Source of the DNA: Acanthamoeba lenticulata
Taxonomy: Eukaryota > Discosea > Longamoebia > Acanthamoebidae
DNA: 26,891 bases
Assembly (NCBI GenBank): GCA_002179805.1
Contig: NAVB01002746.1
Location: 1-26,891, forward strand
Direction: 5' to 3'
Shown: positions 1 to 9,314 of the stretch, piece after piece
Numbering within the stretch: position 1 is the stretch's first letter
How the letters are laid out: each line of letters opens with the position of its first letter
Notes under the pieces: generated by a model
Databases searched by the model: none
What the model saw: the letters and a program-made list of their open reading frames with translations, nothing else
Told to the model about the DNA's origin: nothing
Position numbers and translations under genes: made by a program

Positions 1-3000
1 ACGGAAATGATTGAGCAAAGAGGGAACGCACCTGGATGTTGAAGAGGCCAGCCTCGGCAACGAACTGCTGATCGCGGTTGTAGAAGGCAAGATCGTGCGT
101 CTGGAGCGTGAAGGTGATGGTCCTGCTCTCACGAGGCGCGAGGACGGGCGTCTTCTCATACCGCTTCAGCAGCTGGCGAGACAACAACGACGATGAGACA
201 TCAACACCGTTGGCCACAACGAGCAGCCGAAAGCCAGCGAACACGTACCTTGACAGAAGGTGCCACGGTGGCGTAGACGTCGCTCACGTACAACTGAACC
301 ACTTCCTTGCCGGGCATCGAGCCGGTGTTGGTCACTCGGGCGGAGATGGTCAGAAGCTGCCCGGGGGCGATGGTCTTGGCCGAGACCTGCAGGTTGTCGT
401 AGGTAAAGGCTGCACAACACGAACGTCGCGGAGAACCACGGTGAGGCCAGGAACCAGCTTCGACGTGCAAGGCAAGCAAGGGCGTACAGGTGTAGCTGAG
501 GCCGTGACCGAAGGGGAAGAGCGGGGTGGTGACGTCAGAGTACCAGTGCCAGTAGGGCACGTGAATGTCGCCCGTGGTGCGCGGGTAGGTGAAGGGCAGC
601 TTGCCCGACGGGTTGACCTTGCCAAACAGCACCTGGGCAATCTCGGTACCCGCGTCTGGCGATCGAGGATAGTGGGTCATGGTCAGCCCGGAACTTCGAC
701 GTAACGTCATTCGACCGCCAGAGGGCAGAGCGTACAGGGTCCGGGCAGATAGGCGTTGAGCACGGCTCCCGTGGCGTTGATGTACTGCTCGGGGATGATG
801 CGCGGACGGGCCTCGACGAGCACCATCACGGACGCGATGTTCTTGCCGCTGGCAGCGATGGCCTGTGAAAGCGGGATGAGCGACGCTACGTCGTCTTCGA
901 ACAGGAGGAGAAGGAGCAAGTCAGCGCGTACATCGTGCACGGTTTGCATGAGCTTGATCTGCGAGGGCGAGATGGTGAGGTCGTTAATGTCGCCGAGGAC
1001 CTCAGCTTCAGGGCCCTCACCGACGGCCATGATCACCACGTCGGTCTGCTCGAGAGAGAAACCGGGCGAATGTCAGTCTTTGTGCGGGAAGTTAAGCTGG
1101 CCGGTCACGAAAAACGTACCGAGGACTTGATGCGGGCCACGATCGCGTTCAGGCTCAACTCGTCGCACTGGTCAAAGTTGCAGCCCTCTGCTCGCAAGAC
1201 AGCGTTAAGTTTTCATAGAAACCAAAAGCCCAGCCTTGCAAAAGCGACGAAGGGCAGAGACGTACCGACAACCTCCACGCTGGAGCCGCTGGGGGCGTTG
1301 TTCTTCAGGCCCTGGTAGATGGTAGAGGTACCCGCGTAGGGTTCGAACTCGCTCGGGCTGACGGAGCCCTGCCAGTGAATGGACCACCCGCCGCACTGGT
1401 TCGGCAGCGAGTCGGCCGCCGGGCCCACCAACAGGATACGCTTGGGCTGGCCATGCACACACCAACATACACGCGGGTGAGGCCGACGACGTCACAAAAC
1501 TGCCCGACATTCCAAGCATGTCAGGCATTCCATGGACTAGGGCAATGCATACCGAGCCCGAGAGCGGGAGAACGTTGTGGTCGTTCTTGAGGAGGGTGAG
1601 CGACTCGCGCGCGGCGACCTCGGACAGGTAGCGATCGGTCTTGCTGCCCACCTGTACATCAACGACGATCGCTCAGCATTCATCGATCCAATCAAGTCTC
1701 TCGTCGGTCAAGAGAGAAGAAGTCGACGTACGGTGGCGATGTTGGGGTTCGACAGGTTGGAGGCGTAGGGGTTGGTGAAGAGGCCCAGGTCATACTTGAT
1801 CCTGAGGATGCGCTCGGTCGACTTCTCGATGATGTCGCGGATGGACGCGTCCTCCTGCGCGAGGGCGTACAGGTCGTCCGAGAAGCTGTAGTCCTGCGCG
1901 CCTCATCTAGTCAATCTTTTTGTTTCGTTCTTAAACTTTGTCCGCTCGGACTTACCGAGGGGACCATGCTCATGTCGACGCCGGCCTTGAGGGCCATGCG
2001 GATGGCGTCCTTGTTGTCGGCGGCGACGTGGTGGTAGTAGGTCAGCTTCTCGATGTCGTTCCAATCGGTGACGGCGAAGCCCTCAAAGCCCCAGTTGTCC
2101 TTGAGGTAGTGCGTCAGGTACTGCTCCGAAGAGTGGACGGGGATGCCGTTGATCGAACCACTACGCGCCATGTCGCCCAGCGTCAGTCACGAGCGAGACT
2201 CTTCCCCCCTCCCCCCATCTGCCTAGGCAGAGTGAGCGCCAGCTTCTCGCACCTGTTGATCATCACGTTCTGGGCGCCCGCTTGGACGGCCGCGATGAAC
2301 GAGGGAGCAAAGTACTGGAGCAGCATGCGGTCGGGAATCTAGAAAGGCAACAAAGCTAAGGTGAGAAGGCATGCGCTCCAAGTCTGGCAAGGGGAGGGAG
2401 TAGATGGGGGGGGGCAGGCCTACCCAGGCCTCCGTGCGGTCCTTGCCGGAGATGGGGGCCGGGTAGCCCAGGTAGTGCTTGAGCGAAACCGCCACCGTGG
2501 CCGGGTACTCGGCGGAGACCTCCTCGCGGTCCTCCTCCTGCTGGCGCTTGCGGCACCAGACCGAGGTCTCAAGGGCGTCCTGGCAAGCCAACGACATGAA
2601 CGTCAAACACTGTGGGCCCGTCCGATGTCGACACGTCGAGCACGCACCTGGGTGAACTCCTTGCCCATGTAGCCCTCCACGGCAGCACGGCCGTAGGTGG
2701 AGATCAGGTACCTGTATAAGAGCGAGACGAACCGCCGAACGCCAATCGCAGCCAAGGCCACGGAGTTAGTTCAGTACTTTGGCCAACTGATTTCCACATA
2801 TACGTCTTTTCGCGAGTGGGTTCCGTACGGGTCCTCACCGAACTGTGTCGTGTGCGCGAGAGGTGAGCTCGGAGCTGGAAAAGGAGGAGGAGGAGGAGGT
2901 ACAGGAGGGAGAATCGTACGGTCTCGTAGAAGCGAGGCCAGAGGGGCTGGATGCCGAGGCCGAGGACCGGGGTGAAGGCCCAGGGGATGCCAGCGGTCCT

Positions 3001-3761
3001 GGTGTCCTTGGCGGTGACCTGGGCGCCGTAGTACACGAGCGACGGGTCCCACGTCGCGGCCATGCCGACGTTGTGCGGGAACATGACGGCGCCCTTCACG
3101 TAGTTGGCACCTGCGCACCACACCAGGAACATCAGCATCGAGAGCAGCACTGCTGGGGAGACGGTCGTGTTGGAGGAGCACCGTGAACAGAGTCGAGGCC
3201 GTAGATGATGGGGACCGACGAGTTGCCGTAGCGGAGGGCGGTCTCCTGTACCGTGTTGACGAACTCGATCCACTGCGTGACGTTCCAGGCGATCTCGGGC
3301 TTGCCTTCCTTGTTGGGCACGGGCGCTGTCCCGGAGAAGGGCCTGCGCAAGCGGAGAGCCGTCGGACTTAAATTGATGGTTTTAAGAAAGAAAAAGAAAA
3401 GACCGGAGGCGCACGTGTTGAGATAGGAGCCAACGCCGTAGTTCTTGATGCCGTAGATCAGCGCCGTCTTGTTGAGCGACGCCAGCAGATTACCCTGGCT
3501 GTCCTTCTCTTGAATCATTCCGACGTCCAACTAGGTTGCGTGTGTCCGAAAAAGTTCAGCCAAAAGGCAACAGATTTGACGACACAACACAGCACGCTTT
3601 AATACCTGCGTCATTTGGCCCACTTTCTCCTTCAGAGTGAGCGAGGCCATGAGGCGAGCGACAAAGGCATCGCGCTTGGCAGTGCGGGACGACGGAGCGC
3701 CGCTGACGAGAACCACCGCTGCAATCGCAACGAACACGAAAACCCACAGGGCGGGCTTCAT
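1..3761 (-). CDS. Secreted glycoside hydrolase family 3 beta-glucosidase (3' end outside window)
   Basis: The enzyme probably releases glucose from beta-glucosides such as cellobiose, in the lysosome or outside the cell. Exons (minus strand): 3761-3606, 3530-3415, 3342-3182, 3110-2920, 2842-2829, 2711-2648, 2579-2424, 2338-2253, 2160-1956, 1893-1732, 1651-1553, 1446-1266, 1187-1120, 1045-941, 862-736, 655-488, 409-249 and 172-32. They total 2361 nt, which is 787 codons with no stop. A signal peptide covers about residues 1-21. Family landmarks follow in order: IIYGLDSVHG, FGEDPYL, KHYLGY, GKDRTEAW, then VTDW with the expected nucleophile Asp347, AGVDMSMVP, LPFTYP and FGHGLSY. A C-terminal fibronectin-III-like domain comes last. 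From memory the order and motifs match Dictyostelium GluA closely. A donor at 31/30 shows that a short last exon lies outside the window. The acceptor at 2580 is the least certain: it adds a charged stretch of about 30 residues. The family call is secure; the substrate is inferred. Confidence 0.93.
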
Positions 3762-3925
3762 CTTGAGTGCCGGGAGGTGTCGTGGGGCGGAGAGTACAAC
3801 GAAAAAGTGAAAACGGCAAGAGAGAAAGGTTGTTGCTGTTACGCTTTGATGCCATTGGTGCTGACGAATTTACACTTTTGTTTACAATTTTTACGTGGGG
3901 TATGTTTACAGGGCAAGGGAGAGGC
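3762..3925 (-). promoter_or_regulatory. Short 5' region of the GH3 gene with two forkhead-like motifs
   Basis: This 164-bp gap lies between the beta-glucosidase start and the stop of the upstream secreted-protein gene. It is much richer in A and T than the flanking exons. It holds two copies of TGTTTAC, in TTGTTTACAA at 3878-3887 and TGTTTACA at 3903-3910, plus ACGTG at 3893-3897 and a CCATTGG at 3852-3858 (inverted CCAAT). These resemble forkhead, G-box and CCAAT elements. A regulatory role is inferred from sequence resemblance and position only. I see no clear TATA box. Confidence 0.3.
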
Positions 3926-4282
3926 CTAGAAGGGGGCGGTGACGGTCGTGGCGGCCCCACCGTTGACGATGAATTGGACGGTGGACTTGCAGGCCTGGCC
4001 GTTGCCCGAGGAGAAGGTCCACATGTTGGACGCCCAGCCGGGGGTCATGGCGACGAAGCCCTGGCCATTGCCGCAGTCGATCTTGACCGACGTGGAGTCG
4101 GGGATGGTGACGGCCAGCCACCAGACGCTGGAGCCGCTGTACCAGGTCAAGTTCAGACCGGACGTGGAATCACACGGGCAGGGGCAAACGCAGTCGCTGG
4201 CGGCGGAGAGAGCAACAAAAGCCGAGAAGACCACGAAAAGAAGCGCAAACAGAGCACTACGGCGAGAGAAGATGGCAGTCAT
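3926..4282 (-). CDS. Small secreted protein, expansin C-terminal (CBM63-like) module
   Basis: A single-exon frame of 118 residues with ATG at 4282 and TAG at 3928-3926. The N terminus is a clear signal peptide (basic start, long hydrophobic core ending near ALSAAS), followed by a Cys-rich linker CVCPCPC. The rest is about 80 residues. The WWLAV strand, the spacing to the GFVAMTPGW and MWTF aromatics, and the late VQFIVNGG strand recall the C-terminal binding domain of expansins and bacterial EXLX1. No double-psi beta-barrel (expansin domain 1) precedes it, so this would be a stand-alone binding module. The gene lies just upstream of, and co-oriented with, a secreted beta-glucosidase, which fits a role on the amoeba's own cellulose cyst wall or on plant or bacterial glucan. 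That it is a secreted small protein is well supported. The family assignment rests on pattern memory alone. Confidence 0.6.
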   Translation of the reverse strand: MTAIFSRRSALFALLFVVFSAFVALSAASDCVCPCPCDSTSGLNLTWYSGSSVWWLAVTIPDSTSVKIDCGNGQGFVAMTPGWASNMWTFSSGNGQACKSTVQFIVNGGAATTVTAPF

Positions 4283-4830
4283 CTTGCAAAGGAAAAGGGT
4301 GTGGGTGAAAGGTGTTGATAAGCCTGAGTGTCTGTTGTGCGTCTTCCTTTCGAGAGCGGTCGAAAAGAAGCGGTGTGTAGAGGAAGAGGTGTGTGGATCA
4401 CTGGGTGGATGAACTTCGAGGCTGGCGCGAGGCCCTTTTATGCCCTGGGCCAGGAGTTAGACCGGGGAACATACGGGAGGTCGCACAGGAGCTACAGTGG
4501 ATATCCCTTGTCCTTTGGCTCTTTCTCATGGCGCGGAGCCTACTTCCTCGCCGTGGAGAGGTGCTTCGTTGCACAGGTCGCGCGAGCTAGCCGCGTGACC
4601 GCTTCAATCTCGGTTGGTCAGGCAACGCCCACGTACGCCCCTTCAGCCCGCAACTGGCGACCGTCGCACACGAACAGCTGTTCGCTCATTTTTGACATTC
4701 CCGAATAAAAGTGTCGGCATTAAATCGTCAAATGTTTGTGCTGAACTTCTGTATCTACAATGTTGTTGGTGGGACCAATCTTTCCCGACTGTGTACACAT
4801 TCCTTCCTTGTCCTTCTCGTCCTCCTTGGC
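4283..4830. other. Intergenic region between the secreted-protein gene and the MORN gene
   Basis: I see no convincing gene in these 548 bp. Frames open on the plus strand (for example 4328-4708) show no family features and overlap promoter-like sequence. The left half should be the promoter and leader of the minus-strand gene starting at 4282. The right half should be the 3' end of the MORN gene, whose stop is at 4833-4831. Confidence 0.5.
4435..4444 (-). promoter_or_regulatory. Candidate TATA box for the small secreted-protein gene
   Basis: Read on the minus strand the sequence is GCATAAAAGGGCC, a TATA-like element in an otherwise GC-rich stretch. It lies about 155 bp upstream of the ATG at 4282. 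That would leave a leader of about 120 nt. Assignment is by position only. Confidence 0.35.
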
Positions 4831-6832
4831 TTACTGGACGACGCAGCTGGCGATACGCCTGCGCCCGGCCTTCTCGCGCTCCTTGCGCTGGTTCTGGGAC
4901 TCCTGCTCGACTCGCTTGCGCTGCGCGATGCGCTGCATGTAGGCCTCCACGAGCGTCATCATCTCCTGAGGCAAGACCGGTCCCTCTGTCGCCTCCGTCG
5001 CCACAGCCTCCTCGGATTTCTTGCTGGACCTCCTCTTCCTGCGCCTCGAGCTCGATGACGACGATGATGACGAGGATGACGACGAAAGAGACTCTACACC
5101 CGCGGTCTCGCCGGGTGGGTCGTTGGGCGCCGGAGCAGAGGACGCATTGACCGTAGAACTGCGCCCTCTGGAAGCCTCGTTGCGAGCCGAGCTCGAGTCG
5201 TCGCTCGATTCGTCGAGCGGGACGAGCGCGTCGATCGGCTTCCAGACTGCAGCAGGCGTCTCGGACTTGTTTCGACCGGAGTGTTGCGAGTTGTGATGAT
5301 GCATGGTCACCAGGTCCATCATCATGCGGCCGACTCCCGTCACACTCGTGCTTCGCTTGTCGGACATAGACTGAAGTGAGGGGGGGGAAGGATGGTGAGC
5401 TTAGCTCCATCATTCGAAGTCAGACCAATGACTAAGAAGCAGTCACGTACTCTCTTGTCCGCCAAAAGAAGCTCAGGGTGACTACCCACGTGCTCGACGC
5501 ACAAGACGACAAGCGATTGGACCATGAACCTGAGGCAAACGCGAGTGGCATTCAGTTAGTCGCGATCTTAACAGGTAGGAGGAAGAGCAGGAAAGTACTT
5601 TTGCTTGGGGTCGTCCACGCGGGTGCCGTGCTGCCAGGTCTCGTGGCGAATTCGACCGTGCGCGTAAGTATAGGCGCCCTTACCGTGCTTCTTGTCGTCC
5701 ACCCACTCGCCCTCAAACTTGTCGCCGTTGGCGAACCGGAGCTCGCCCTTGCCCGTACGCTTGTCCTTCGTCCAGTGGCCCTCGTACTTGTCGCCGTTGT
5801 GGAAGGTGTGAATGCCGAAGCCATCCCGCAGGCCCGATTTCCAGTCGCCCTTGTAGTGCGACCCCGACTTCCACACCATCTCGCCCCAGCCCTCCTTTCT
5901 GTCGTTTTGCCAGCAGCCTGTACATGCCGAAATCGACGATAAGAAACCTCCCGAAGAGAACGTCATTCTGCAGGCTGCGGTACCTTCATAGTACACGCGC
6001 TCGGCCTCGTCATCCTCGGCAAAGGTGATGCGGCCCTGACCGTACCGCTTGCCGTTCCACCACGATCCGACGTAGCGCACCTGAGGGTTCTGCCACGTCA
6101 TGACGCCCTCGCCGTGCATCTGGTTGTTCTCCCATCCTCCCTTGTACACTTGGCCTGGAGTAGTTGAGGAAACCAGTGAGTAGAGCTGCAGGCAAGAGGG
6201 CTCTACACGACAAAGTGTATTGAAGGAAAAGGAGGAAGAGAGGAACCTGTGGGCCACTTCATGGTGCCGGTGCCTTGCATCATGTCGTCCTTCCAGGAGC
6301 CTTTGTAGACGCAACCATTGCGCCACCGCAGCTTGCCTTGGCCGTGGCGTCGTCCGGCTCGGAACTCGCCGTCATAATCGATGCGGCCTCGTGGGTCATC
6401 GGCGCTGTAGACCAGCATGCCGCGTCCTTCCCAGCGCCCTCGGCGGATCTGCCCGACGTAGCGTTCGTGATAGGGCTTGACTCGCTGTACCATCCCTTGC
6501 AAAGTGCCCTCGCGGCTGGCCTGATGGAGGTCAGCGCTGAAGAATGAGCTACCCTCCTCTTCCTCTTCTTGGTCTTTGTTGCTATCCTGTCGCCCCGCTG
6601 TTTGTTCTTGGGTGTCCTCTTCCTCCTCCTCGTCGCTGCTGCTGCTCGCTCCATTTGTGCTGCTGCTCGTTGGCGAGTTGGTATCGAAGATAGGCGTGGA
6701 GCTGGGAGAGGTTGTGGTCGCGGTTGGTTTGAGGCCCTCGTGGGCGAGGCTCTCCTCACCCACTTGCTGAGTTGTGCGGCCTCTGTGGTCCACTTCCATC
6801 CCGGGCTGTGTAGTCGTAGTAGTCGAACTCAT
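4831..6832 (-). CDS. MORN-repeat protein with Ser-rich, basic C-terminal region
   Basis: Five exons (6832-6247, 6154-5984, 5917-5599, 5529-5451, 5370-4831) join in frame to 564 residues. Residues 1-120 are a disordered Ser/Thr/Glu-rich leader. Residues about 125-355 hold nine consecutive MORN repeats of the type YKGDWKSGLRDGFG and YEGHWTKDKRTGKG, with a weaker tenth ending in HETWQHG. MORN repeats bind membrane lipids or act as scaffolds in many eukaryotes. After residue 385 come a His/Ser-rich stretch, a run of 13 Ser, the basic patch RRRKRR (possible nuclear signal) and a short charged helix. The last exon has its own ATG at 5367, so it could be called as a separate gene. However, the donor at 5450 and acceptor at 5371 (TTCAG) join the two in phase, which I prefer. 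No catalytic domain is visible, so the function is likely structural or membrane-associated. Confidence 0.82.
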
Positions 6833-7315
6833 GTAGGTGTGTGTATGTTTTAAAGATAGAGAGAGGAAGGGAGAAGCTTCAGACGTCTACCGTGAGAGGG
6901 GGTTGTTAATGTTGTTAAGGGGTGTGCTGGTGTGGAAGGCTATCCTTCGTGTCTACTTTCACCGTCTGCAGCTCGTCCTTTGACCCCTTTGGCAGCAGAG
7001 GGTTGGTAGGGGTGCCGTAACTGTGTCCTGTAGAGCCAAAGCAACCCTCTCCTCCGCCAAATGCCCCGTTGTTTTCGTGCGACTCGCAGGCTTGCACTCC
7101 TTGCCCGTCTATCTCGTTGCGGCTGGGCTTCTTCGTATGTGCTACAGCTCCGCCGAAATTTTACGGCACCTTCGCTCAGCAAGCGCCGTCTTTTGTCCGG
7201 CTCATTTGTGGTCGGTTCGAATCCGACGCAAAGCTGTTCCTGCTTTCTTGTCGACACCCAAATTTCTCTTTTCATTTTTGTCGTGCCGCAATACTTGAGG
7301 CTCTACAAGCACTCG
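6833..7315. other. Divergent intergenic region, possibly holding a 5' extension of the CoA-transferase gene
   Basis: These 483 bp separate the divergent MORN and CoA-transferase starts. A plus-strand frame is open without a stop from an ATG at 7061 straight into the CoA-transferase first exon. Its first 50 or so residues are rich in Arg, Leu and Ala with almost no acidic residues, like a mitochondrial presequence. A perfect T-arm-like hairpin, GTCGG-TTCGAAT-CCGAC, lies at 7211-7227, but no complete tRNA can be folded around it. I see no other gene here. Confidence 0.4.
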
Positions 7316-9186
7316 ATGGGAGACAGCTCGGTGGAGGAGCAGCTGCGGCGCGAGCTGGCGCAAGAGCGAAGCGCCCGACAGCGGCTCGAGGAAGAGCTCG
7401 CGGCCTTGCGCCGAGAACAAGCCGCCAACTCCACAGGTACGGTGCTCTTAAAGAAATGAGAGAGCATAAACAACTTAATCGTTGTGATTGAAGATGACGG
7501 CGCATCAGAGCAAGCGGGTGCATCCACAGCCGCTCACGGGCGCATGGGTGTGCGCGTGCTGGACCTGACGCGGGTGCTTGCCGGACCGTTCTGCACGATG
7601 CTACTCGCGGACATGGGTGCGGACGTCATTAAGCTCGAACTGCCTGGCATCGGCGACGACGCGCGGCAGTTCCCGCCCTTCAAGGACGGCGTCAGCCTCT
7701 ACTACGTCAACCTCAACCGGTACGGGTTTCCCTTCTTCTTCTTCTTCTTCTTGTTGTCGGCCACTATGCGCCAACAAAAGGGCCGAGCTCTAAAGCGGCG
7801 TGTGCCGTAGGGGCAAACGGAGCATTACGCTCAACCTGAAGCATGAAGAAGGCAAGCGGGTCTTCCTCGACCTCGTGCGCCAGAGCGACGTGGTGATCGA
7901 AAACTTCAGCCCGGGCACCATGGACCGCATCGGCCTCGGCTACGAGCGGCTCAAGGCCGTCAACCCACGCCTCGTGTACGCCGCCATCTCGGGCTTTGGC
8001 CAGACCGGCGCCTACAAGAGCCGCCCGGGCTATGACATCATCAGCCAGGTGCGTGACGGACATGTAGGCCACCAGTGCCTCAGCTGGGACTGACTTTGAC
8101 ATGGCGTGGCCAAGGCCATGAGCGGGCTGATGAGCATCACGGGCTGGCCGGACTCTCCGCCCACGCGGGCCGGCACCGCCATCGGGGACATGACCTGCGC
8201 GCTCTTCACGTGCGTCGGCGTGCTCTCGGCGCTCCAGGTGCGGCGAAACACGGGCCGCGGCCAGCTGGTGGACGTCGCCCTCGTGGACTCGCTGTTCGCC
8301 ACCATGGGCCAGCATGTGCAGAAAGTATTTATTGAGGGCGCCGTTCCGTCGCGCATCGGCAACCGGTACGTCAGCTCCGCTGCAGTGTTCGTTCGTTTGT
8401 CTGATCCTAACCGCGCGCAGGTACGAGTTCATCGCACCGTACGATTCGTTCAAGGCGGCCGATGGGTGGGTCATCATCGCCGTCGCCAACGACGCCATTT
8501 GGCAGCGCTTTGTGGCCTGCACCGCCGGTTCGCCCGGCATGGCGGCCGAACTCGCCGACCCGACCTTCAACACCAACCCCAAGCGGTATCATCGCCCCTC
8601 GACTTGGCGCTCTGCCGCTGCTTCCGCGACTTACACGGCTGGAGCATGTGCAGGCTAGAGAACCACGTTCAGCTCAAGGCGCTCGTTGAGGGCTGGACGT
8701 CGCAGCACAAGATCACCGACATTGTGAACCTCCTCCTCGAGAACCGAGTACCAGCAGCCTCCCTGTGCCCTCTTCACGCCGTCCGCGCGGCTGATCAGCG
8801 ACGATGTGTTTTGGGGGAATACGTGAACGTGGCCAGATCCCAGCGTGTCCCATCCAGGAGCTGGCCGATGTGGCCAAGGACAAGCACGTCGCACAGGATC
8901 GCCAGATGATCGTCGAAGTCGAGGTTCGGCGGTTCTTTGTCTCAACTTTTTCTGACCAGTCCCTTCTGGGATGCTGATCGAGAGAATGTGCGCCGCGGCG
9001 GTGCAGCAACCCGAGATCGGCACGGTGAAGCTGATGGGCAACCCCGTGAAGATGTCGGACACGAACCCATCGCCGCGCGGCCCGGCCCCCGAGCTCGGCC
9101 AGCACAATGCCGAGGTCCTGCGCGAGCTGCTCGGCCTCTCGGAGGACCAGATCGCCGCGCTCAAGCAGCAGGGCGTCTTTGACTAG
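7316..9186 (+). CDS. Family III CoA-transferase (CaiB/BaiF), SUGCT-like
   Basis: This should transfer CoA between carboxylic acids. The animal relative SUGCT makes glutaryl-CoA from glutarate in mitochondria. Exons: 7316-7436, 7494-7719, 7811-8048, 8115-8365, 8421-8585, 8654-8747, 8837-8923 and 9007-9186, giving 453 residues. Family III landmarks are clear: [27 protein letters not shown], the [11 protein letters not shown] block, [27 protein letters not shown], and GYDIISQ with the expected catalytic Asp191. Further on are [34 protein letters not shown], and the closing [11 protein letters not shown] and HNAEVL blocks. Residues 1-35 form a charged heptad-like helix ([10 protein letters not shown]...) that is unusual in this family. 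I took the ATG at 7316, but the frame is open back to an ATG at 7061, which would add 85 residues with a presequence-like start. The gene converges on the cpRAS gene with 128 bp between stops. The family is sure; the exact acyl substrates are not. Confidence 0.9.
7731..7752 (+). repeat. TTC microsatellite in a CoA-transferase intron
   Basis: About seven TTC units lie in the intron at 7720-7810 and form its pyrimidine-rich tract. No coding effect is expected. Confidence 0.85.
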
Positions 9187-9314
9187 AGAAAGCACAACCT
9201 CACCCGCGTTTGTTTGTCGTGCCGCCTTTGTCGTTGTTTGTTTTTATGTACATTTTCGTTGGGCGAGGGCGCAACAACAACGAGACTTTCTCTCTGTCTC
9301 GAAAGGAAGAACGT

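Noticed and set aside
2223..2606. Continuous minus frame read through as one exon of the beta-glucosidase
   Set aside because: The family motif continues from GKDRTEAW to IPDRMLL only if an intron at 2423-2339 is removed.
7163..7234. A possible tRNA gene around the TTCGAAT loop
   Set aside because: The T arm is perfect, but the seven bases that follow (GCAAAGC) find no 5' partner at tRNA distance, and the D arm is too short.
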